From Phyllostachys edulis (taxonomy: Eukaryota > Streptophyta > Magnoliopsida > Poales > Poaceae), in the NCBI GenBank assembly GCA_036346405.1, contig CM070550.1, positions 13,612,115-13,676,114 on the forward strand: a stretch of DNA of 64,000 nt. The letters run 5' to 3'. The notes under the pieces are model-generated. The model was given only the letters and a program-made list of their open reading frames with translations, did not search any database and was not told where the DNA came from. Position numbers and translations under genes: made by a program. Positions 56,516 through 64,000 of this stretch are shown here, piece by piece; the stretch's first letter is position 1; the number at the start of each line of letters is the position of its first letter.

Positions 56516-57430
56516 CTATTGCCCGACTAGCGGTCGTGCGAACTGCCCATAATACTGAGGGTAATTATTATACCCAAGCCCCGAGCGCTTTAAAAGCTGA
56601 TTGAAGACTCGAGTTTTGATTCCCTGCATTATTTGGCCATTCACTCGTTCGATTGCCCCATTGCTTTGGGGATGGGCGATAGAGGCGTAACAGAGCTTGG
56701 TACCCAACTCGTCGCAAAATTCCTTGAATCTTGCACTCGAAAATTGTTTACCATTATCTGTGATTATTCGACTTAGGACTCCAAATCGAGTAATCACGCT
56801 TCTCATCATGAACCGCTTTTGCGGCTTCCGTTGTTATTCCAGTCACAGGTTCGGCTTTGATCCATTTTGTGAACGTATCAATAGCCACAAAAAGGAACTC
56901 GAAGCCCCCTGGAGCCCTTGGGAACTGTCCTAGGATATCGAGACCCCAGGTCGCAAAAGGCCAAGATAGAGGAATTGTTTGTAACGCCTGAGCCGGTTGG
57001 TGTATTTGCCTGCTATGAAACTGGCATTATACACATTTCTCAACCAACTCCTTGGCATCGTAGAGGGCTGTTGGCCAGTAAAATCCTTATCGAAAGGCTT
57101 TTCCGACCAACGTTCTGTAGGAAGCATGAGTTCCACAGATGCCCCCGTGAATGTCGTGAAGGAGGTTTAGTCCTTCTCTCTACGGTATGCATCGCATGAG
57201 TACCCCTTGAGTACCTCGTTTATAGAGGACTCCTTCGACCAAAGTATACATTTTGGCCGTTCGGGATAAATGATCTACTTCAAGATCATCATCGGGTACG
57301 GAACCCATCTGAAGATACTTGTAGATGGGATCCATCCAAGTATCCTCGTATTCTAGAGAGGCTGCCTCAATAGGAGATGTCTCCGGTGTGTCCACCAGAG
57401 ACGGCTTCTGGAGTTGCTCCAAGAAGACTC
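56516..57430 (-). pseudogene. Tat-like integrase, disabled
   Basis: The reverse strand gives the pre-integrase linker (YKYLQMGSVPDDDLEVDHLS, then MYTLVEGVLYKRG), a zinc-binding part in broken frames (FWPTALYDAKELV-like, about 57080), the first catalytic Asp region about 56945, and then the core IITDNGKQFSSARFKEF (second Asp) and HPQSNGAIERVNGQIM (catalytic Glu). It stops at 56516; the C-terminal part of integrase is not recognisable. Frame changes at about 57180, 57000 and 56830. Confidence 0.8.
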
Positions 57431-57561
57431 CTTTTGGTACTTGTGATCAGGAAGAAGCTATCCGAGCAAGCTGGTCCGCAAGGAAATTATCCTTTCGAGG
57501 GATGAATTGTACCTCGAAACCAAAAAATGCTTTTCAAGCTTTCGAACATTCGATAAGTACC

Positions 57562-58880
57562 TAGTGGGGGTGAAAACGGATTGAATACGGACGGATAATA
57601 GCTCTGCCATATTTGTTTTCATTTTTTTTCAGATACAGATACGAATACAGATACTTCAGATACGAATAATATCGAATACGAATACGGAGCGAATACGAAT
57701 CGAAACGAATACGGTCACGAATATTTTTTCGGAACATGAAAACCCCTTAAATTGCATGCCATAAATTAACAAAAATATATAACTAGTTTGTTTGATGCAA
57801 ACATTCATGTATTTTCAGCTACGTATGTGTTCCCTCTTTTTATTAATATTTTTTATGTTATGTTATCTTATTTTATTATTTATCGGTTTGGTCTATGACT
57901 AGTTATTCGTACGCGGTTCGCAAAATTTATCCGGTCCAACAATGATACAACACTGATATTTGTTAATACTGATGTTCATCTAAATTTATTACTACTAATC
58001 ATCCCACAAATTTACTATTTTACTTTTCCTCTCCTTTTCTAAATTCTCTAACTTTTTATTTAATCCCTAGCACTAATCCCTCTCACTTAACCTCTTTCCT
58101 AATCCATCCTCCCACCTAATTCTTTTTGTGTGGCTGGGAGCAGCCAATGGCCACTTAATTTAATCCCTCTCTATCTCTCCTCACATTTCCCCATGGACGG
58201 ATTCTTGCTTCTTCTTCATGCTGCTTCTTCATTTCTCTTGCCTCATCCAACCAGCCGATCTACTTCTTGGTTCTTGCTCCTGGAAAAGATACGGCCGAAG
58301 CTTCACGCCTCCGGTTCTTGGCTCCATGGTGCCACCTCCAACAGCCCAGCTTGTGCTCAGCTCGGCCTGAATCTATGGCGCCTCCACCGCTACTGGGCCC
58401 GCCTCCCTCTAGCTGTGTCGCCTGTCCCAGGCCCGCTGGCTCCTCCATGCGCCGCCCGACCATGGTGCGCCCCCTTCATTGCGCCTCGGCCGTCGAAGTC
58501 AAGGCTCGACACCACCTCCAGTTCATCCGCTGGACCCACGTGCCCAAGCGCGCCTCCTGCCTAGCTCACCTGGCGCCTCCTACTCTCTTGGTCGGTTCGC
58601 ATGGCGCCCACGGCCCGCTTGCACTTGCGACGGCTCGGCTTGGCTTGCCGTTATCGTCACAAGACCGGCCTACCTACGGGTTGTTCTAAAATTCGGATAT
58701 CCGGGCTTGTCTTATTTGGATAATCAGATTACGTGATCCACGGGATAGCATGTCTCTCAGATTCGCTTTCCGTTTCCAACAAAAAAATCTGAATTCGCTT
58801 CCAATCCAAAATTATCCAAGAAAAATCCAATCCGTTTTTGTCCGGATCACGGGAAACTATCCGATCCGCTTTCACCCTAG
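57562..58880. mobile_element. hAT-like non-autonomous insertion, about 1.3 kb
   Basis: Ends TAGTGGGGGTGAAAACGGAT and (reverse) CTAGGGTGAAAGCGGATCGG are inverted repeats of the TAGGGGTGAAAACGG type common in plant hAT elements, followed inward on the left by ATACGAATACG repeats. It interrupts the RNase H frame between NQVGK..LDHVS and FEVQFIPRKDNFLADQLARI. A clean 8-bp duplication was not found. The interior (58130-58690) is GC-rich with proline/arginine frames but no domain. Confidence 0.55.
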
Positions 58881-60435
58881 TAATCGAGACATGGTCAAGT
58901 TACAACCTCGTACTTTTTCCGACCTGATTCACGACTAGTTGAGAGTCTCCTCTCACAAGAAGTCATCGAATCGCGAGCGCTTTCGCAGCTCATATGCTAG
59001 CTAGTAAACCTTCGTAGTCTGCCATGTTGTTAGTGGCCTCAAAGTTTAACTGTATGGCATACTTTAAGGTCTCTCTGTTAGGAGATTCCAGGACTACCCC
59101 AGCCCCCGAGCTGGTTAAAGTAAGTGACCCGTCAAAGTACATCATCCACTGGTCGCGGGTATCGTACTAAGGATCCTGAATAGGTTCAGGATTTGTCCAT
59201 TTGGTGACAAAGTTTGCCAAGATCTGGGATTTAATGGCCATTCAAGACAGGAAATAGAGATCGAACTCCCCAAGTTCTACTGACCATTTAGACATGTGTC
59301 CCGCTGCTTCCCTATTCTGGAGGATCACTCCTAAGGGAAACTCAGACGACACAATTATCTTGTGCGCTTGAAAATAATGCCACAATTTCCTCGAAGACAT
59401 GAGGAGAGCATAGAAAAGCTTTTGGTCCTGAGGGTAACGTTCCTTAGTCGTTGAACACTAGTCGTTGAACGCCACGTTCTCAGGTACCTTCGCTGTAGCG
59501 TGGCAAATAAATTCACTTCTAGTTTCAGTACACCGTAATAGTCGTTGATCGACATCTTCGAGTGCAAAAACTTCACTTCTCTACGACTAGTCGCTCTTCA
59601 CGCTTCTACGCTACTACTACGCCACGCTGTGGCGTGGCAGCTAGATAAATTAAGAGCGCTTCTTCTAGTTTCAGGGAAACCAGAATAGGAACACTCGTAA
59701 AATATCTCTTGACATCCTCAAAGGCAGTGTTTACCTTTTCTGACTACTCGAAACTCTCGTGCTTCCTTAGAAGTTTGAAGAAAGGTAGTCCTTTTTCTCC
59801 CAATCGTGCTATGAAACGACTTAAAGCCGCTATACACCCTGTGAGTTTTTGGACTTCTTTTTTCGTGGTTGGAGGGCGCATCTGCACGATGGCTTTTATC
59901 TTTTCGGGATTTGCTTCGATCCCTCGTACAGAGACTAGGAATCCAAGCAATTTTCCTAAAGAGACTCTAAATACATACTTCTCAGGATTGAGTTTCAAGC
60001 GGTTTTTTCTGAGGTTATCGAATGTCTCCTGCAAGTCTGAAACATGATCAAGCCGTTTGATGCTTTTTACGACTAGATCGTCAACATAGGATTCCAAATT
60101 TCGGCCTAGCTGAGGTGAAAAAGTCAATTGCATCAAACGTTGAAAAGAAGCGCCAGATTTTTTTTTAGACCAAATGGAATTTTGACATAGCAAAATATAC
60201 CAAATAGAGTAATAAATATGGTCTTCTCTTCATCTTCTAGACACATATTAATCTGATGGTAGCCAGAATAAGCATCTAGAAAACTTAATGTTTCGCAACC
60301 AGCAGTAGAGTCAACCAACTGATCGATACGAGGTAAAGGGAAATCATCTTTTGGACAAGCTTTATTAAGATCAGTGAAGTCTACGCACATTCGCCACTTG
60401 CCGTTAGACTTCCTAACCATTACAGGGTTGGCCAA
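58881..60435 (-). pseudogene. Tat-like reverse transcriptase and RNase H, disabled
   Basis: RT: ANPVMVRKSNGKWRMCVDFT, ACPKDDFPLPRIDQLVD, FLDAYSGYHQI (60435-60210), then after a frameshift the catalytic YVDDLVVKS (intact, about 60095) and the thumb (EKIKAIVQMRPPTTKKEVQK, about 59900). RNase H is in poorer condition, with LNFEATNNMADYEGLLAS and VRGDSQLVVNQ near 59050-58930; its end lies beyond the hAT-like insertion at 57560-57440 (FIPRKDNFLADQLARIASS). 59400-59650 is scrambled, with two GTGGCA..TTCTAGTTTCAG repeats. Confidence 0.82.
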
Positions 60436-60671
60436 CCACTCTGGTGGTCGACTTCTCTTATAAAGCCTGCTTTAAGTAGCTTGTCCAACTCTGACCTTAT
60501 AGCATATCATCGATCAAGGGCAAATCTCTGTAATTTTTGTTTTACGGGTACTTTGTCAGGCCGTAGGGCTAGCCTGTGCTCGATCACTTCTCTGGGGACT
60601 CTGGGCATGTCGGATGCTTGCCACGCGAAGATATCTGCGTTTGCTCAAAGGAAAGTGATGAGGGCGTCTTC

Positions 60672-61212
60672 CTACTTGGGGTCAGAAGTATCCCCGATAC
60701 GAACAGTCTTCGAGGGCTCCTCCTGATCTAGGGGAACCTTTTTGACTTGGTCGTTTGGCTTAGGTGCAACTTTAGGCTTCGAGTGCTTGGTCGATGGCTG
60801 CCCTTTTTCTTCCCGAGTTGGTATCTGACCCACCATCTCGAGGGATCGACGGTCACACATGTGCGCCATCTTTTTATCACAATGAATTGTGATTACTCCT
60901 TTGGGACCTGGCATCTTAAGACATTGATACCCATAATGAGTTGCCACTAAGAATTTTGCCAAAGCCGGTCGTCCGAGTATAGCGTTATATGTCGTATCGA
61001 AATCGACCACATCAAAGGAGATCTTCTCCGTCCTGAAATTACTTGGTGAACCAAATGTTAAAGGAAGAGAAAGTTGACCAATGAGTTAGGCCGAAGACCT
61101 CAGTATAATACTATGAAATGAATATCTTACCGGTCTTACCTTGGTCCTGGGGACTTGTATTTCGTCCAGGGTGTTCGTAAACAAAGTGTTCAACGAACTA
61201 CCACCATCAATC
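60672..61212 (-). pseudogene. Tat-like protease region
   Basis: The aspartic protease active site IDGGSSLNTLF lies at the right edge (about 61175-61212); farther on MVDFDTTYNAILGRPALAKF (61010-60950) is the typical end of the protease domain. The active-site codons are split by the solo LTR at 61213, with the upstream half (RVNRVLI) at about 62775-62795. If the LTR plus one CAATC is removed, the frame is restored across the site. Confidence 0.82.
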
Positions 61213-62769
61213 TGTTGGGGGTACGAGTAGGCTACGATAGCTACAAATCAAAATTTTCTACCACGCAAACCAGGAAGCCAAGCAAGTAGATGATCACAGA
61301 TCGTTACCACCAGATGCGCGGAGCAGCGGAAGAAGGGTTGGAGTAGTCTTGTCCAATGTAGAGCGCGTCGATGTAGTGGTCGTAGTCGATCGTCCAAATG
61401 TCCTCGCGATTCGATCGCTCCTCTAGCTACTTCGCAGCCTCCTTGTGAAGATCATGGATTGTCCTCAAGCGCAATTGCGATGTGAGCGCCTACTACAGAT
61501 TCACACATCCGAAAAGGAACAACCATGCGCAGTGTGCTAGCACCAAGTCGCACTGAGAGCTCTCGTGAAGATGGCGGCTAGGGTTTCGATGGTGTAAAAC
61601 TTACGCTCCAAATAGTCTCATGCATCTCCTTGTATAGTGCTCGTGATTTGGATCCTATCCAAACACGCTTGACTTAATCGATTCATATCGATTTGTTCCA
61701 ACCTGCTAAGTGTGTGACCAGAGGTTCATGCGTAATCGGTTGTGACTCTAAACCCTTTCCGATCACGAGTCGTAGTGGCTCCTAGCGTAACATAGCGATT
61801 CCCTAATACACACAAATTATATCGGACGAACCTTAATGCAATATGATCTACCACCAGTCCACATCACTTATGACCGTGTCTTATCTCTATACAACTAGTT
61901 CAGATTTGGTCACGACCAGTTCAGAATTCCTCACGACTGTGTTACGACCTCTCAGGATTACGCTCGACCACCCTACGACCACTCAGATTCCATACGACTA
62001 GTCCGTGAATCGTCGAACTAAGTGACCTACTGTATACCCCCTTTGGCTCACGATGTCCGGTTGAACTCTGTGAGATGTTGTGTCATCCATGGACTGCTCA
62101 ATGCTTTCTCGATCAAGTGTCGAATTACTTTACGTGGTCGAACACTTCGACTACTAGTGGCATGGCCATGCACTTTCTTTATCCGAACACAACGAGGGGC
62201 CCAGAGACATTTCTCCTGTTATGTTAGGAGGGGCAAATCCCATATCCGACCAGTCACATTCCTCTGCATGTTTCATAGCATACCCGAAAGTTACCTTTAT
62301 AACTACCTAGTTACGGTGTAGCGTTTGGCAACCCCTAAGAGTGCTATTACACATGTAGGAAACCATATTGATCTCAGGTCTAAGGATTATACATCATCAT
62401 TGCTTGAGACCAACTAACGACACATAGAATCATAACAATCTCAATAGTGTCTCAAGGTGGGTCTAATCCAACATCATGTTCTCTAACATGTGTCCATATT
62501 ATTGGTTTGATATCTCTATATCCATGACCCGTGAAACATAGTCATCAACCAATACATATGCTGGTCTATTCATATGTGTCCTCATATATTTCCCATCAGG
62601 ATCGATAAGAATAATTATCGCAGAAATATAGAGTTTCACAATCAAGTCACATACTTGATAATCAATATTAACAATATTATTCTAGGAACAAGATAACATA
62701 TTATCCAATATTATGAATATAATGAAATATAATCATCTCTATGATTGCCTCTAGGGCATATTTCCAACA
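61213..62769 (-). mobile_element. Solo LTR, Angela/RIRE1-type Ty1-copia, 1,557 bp
   Basis: On the minus strand it begins TGTTGGAAATATGCCCTAGA, the well-known start of BARE/Angela/RIRE1-type LTRs, and ends CCCCCAACA. Both sides carry CAATC (61208-61212 and 62770-62774), a 5-bp target duplication. Only one LTR and no internal sequence is present, so the rest was lost by LTR-LTR recombination. The length matches RIRE1-type LTRs of Oryza. Confidence 0.92.
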
Positions 62770-64000
62770 CAATCAACACTCGATTTACTCGACAGTTGTT
62801 GATGGAGGGTTTGACCACGATCGGAAATCGACTTGATCGGGTCAAAGGGATCGGGTGGTCAACCTTCTCGAAAGAGATGGTGACTTCTGACCACTTCGGC
62901 AACTTATTGACAAGAGGAGGGTCAATGGAGTTTACCTCGCTCGATCGCTTTTTAAGTCGCCGCTTTGACTCGTATGCCGATGATCCTCCAAAGATGTGCT
63001 GGATGGTGTGCTCGGGATCTTGAAACGGCATGTCCGTGTTGTCGTCCGACTGTGTACGACCACTAGCTTGTCCTACCTCTTCGAGAGTAGGAAGTGGTCC
63101 TTTATCGTTGTAGTATTCCTCGAGCTTTCGTTGGAAAACTTGACAATTGCGAAGGTCATGTACTTCCTTTTTATCAAAAGGGCACCACCTAGGCATATCA
63201 TTCTTTCGTTCGGGGCGCTTACCTTTGCCTCGATCGTGGTGTTGTTTGGTAGTTCGTGGCTCTTTATCGCTTACGGCCAGGACCTCCTTAGAAGCATTGG
63301 CTTGAGGCTTTTGGCCCTTTGCCTTGTTCTTGGATTTCTTGGCCTTCTTATCCTTCTTCTTGCCACCTTCGCCAGTCTCCTGAGGGTGCTGATCATCTCG
63401 ATCGATGATTTTGGTCCACTCGACTACTTCATTAGCAATCGCGTACCGGTCAGCCATCTCGAAGAGTTCAGCGATAGTAGCAGGAGGATTTAAATCGATC
63501 TCCTCCGTGATCCTTCTGCTGCGGACTCCATGCTTGAAGGCTTTGATAACAGATGAGTCAGAAACCTCATGAATCGAATTGCGAACCTGGCTGAAACACC
63601 TGATGGATTGGCGTAGTGTTTCGTGGTCATTTTGTCACATCCTGTGTAGGTCGTCCTCCTTTTCGGGGCGATGGTAGGTGCCCTGGAAATTGGCCAACAA
63701 TAGATCGCAGAGATTCTACCACGAGTAGATCGACTCGACTGGTTGGTTTAATAAGCACGATCGAGTAGACCCTTCAAGCACAGTCAGAAGGTAATTCACC
63801 ATGACGCGCTCTCCTCCTCCTGCTGCTTGAACAACGGTCGTATAGATCCGAAGAAATTCGATGGGATTTTGAGACCCATCAAATTTCTACGCTCCTCGGT
63901 CGAAACCGCGCGCGCCGCTGAATCGCCAAGGTCAGCGAGAACGCCCGACATCCAGTAATTACGTCGTAATGCCTCCTTTGCAGAAAAGAGGGGTTGACAT
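62770..64000 (-). pseudogene. Tat-like gag, disabled, N-terminus beyond window
   Basis: Reverse strand: gag core (NPIEFLRIYTTVVQAAGG, ERVMVNYLLTVLEG, LANFQGTYHRPEKEDDLHRM, about 63870-63640), then MADRYAIANEVVEW, a lysine-rich linker (63400-63270), a zinc-knuckle-like CPFDKKEVHDLRNC (about 63160), an acidic stretch, and the protease start (KWSEVTISFEKVDHPIPLT). Stops: after SIYSW (about 63720) and after LHRM (about 63640). The 248-codon frame from 63457 is still open, so this region decayed little. Confidence 0.85.

Larger units (their letters stand above)
50143..64000 (-). mobile_element. Tat-like Ty3-gypsy retrotransposon, 5' end beyond window
   Basis: Runs right to left: gag (64000-62770), protease, RT, RNase H, integrase, then a long 3' region with an antisense gene, polypurine tract and 3' LTR (50143-50935). 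The order protease-RT-RNase H-integrase is that of Ty3-gypsy; the antisense gene 3' of pol and the large size point to the Tat group (RIRE2/Retand type). All coding parts carry stops or frameshifts. Two later insertions lie in it: a solo copia-type LTR in the protease and a hAT-like element in RNase H. The 5' LTR must lie right of 64000. Confidence 0.85.

Noticed and set aside
58130..58689. Gene inside the hAT-like insertion
   Set aside because: GC-rich frames of 140-144 codons in two phases with no recognised motif; could be a captured fragment but nothing supports a specific origin.

Overview
The window is repeat-rich nuclear DNA from a grass (Poaceae), most likely Oryza or a close relative. 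The pointers are a GC-rich monocot UGT83A-type glycosyltransferase cluster, an Angela/RIRE1-type Ty1-copia LTR, CACTA, MULE and hAT relatives with grass-type transposases, and a miniature LTR element resembling those known from rice. I found no bacterial or organellar genes, no tRNA or rRNA, and no CRISPR array.

The only genes that look intact are three UDP-glycosyltransferases (UGTs), all on the minus strand: UGT-1 (29050-30502, two exons), UGT-2 (31365-32732, one exon) and UGT-3 (45017-46819, three exons). Each encodes 452-455 residues with the N-terminal catalytic His/Asp pair and a complete C-terminal PSPG box. A fourth UGT survives as a scrap at about 27885-28085. The genes are a tandem family, pulled apart by transposons: a 10.1 kb CACTA element lies beside the pseudogene and a 7.3 kb MULE lies between UGT-2 and UGT-3.

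Layout. 1-16800: nested Ty3-gypsy debris. One LTR family occurs at 1-2258 and in two pieces (3986-5551 and 14062-16329) inside an older gypsy pol relic on the minus strand; about 8.5 kb of other repeats, including a hAT relic, sits between the two LTR pieces. 16840-16939: probable Helitron 3' end. 17410-27485: CACTA element with TTA target duplication, carrying a decayed tnp2 gene, a second decayed gene with a Ulp1-like protease region, and a 120-nt hairpin. 27885-28085: UGT relic. 28189-28457: a 269-bp TRIM-like LTR element with CTGAG target duplication. 29050-32732: UGT-1 and UGT-2. 33425-34608: a degenerate GAAACTT array and a captured piece of a CDK-like kinase gene. 35388-42647: MULE with palindrome-rich ends, a MULE transposase, a GRF zinc-finger gene relic and a 31-bp minisatellite. 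42742-43026: Tourist-like MITE. 45017-46819: UGT-3. 47350-50142: LTR fragments. 50143-64000 (running off the right edge): a Tat-like Ty3-gypsy element on the minus strand with gag, protease, RT, RNase H and integrase, plus a decayed antisense gene with its own TATA box. Its protease is interrupted by a 1557-bp solo LTR with a clean CAATC duplication.

All functional calls are read from sequence by eye; family names rest on recognised motifs, not on database searches.
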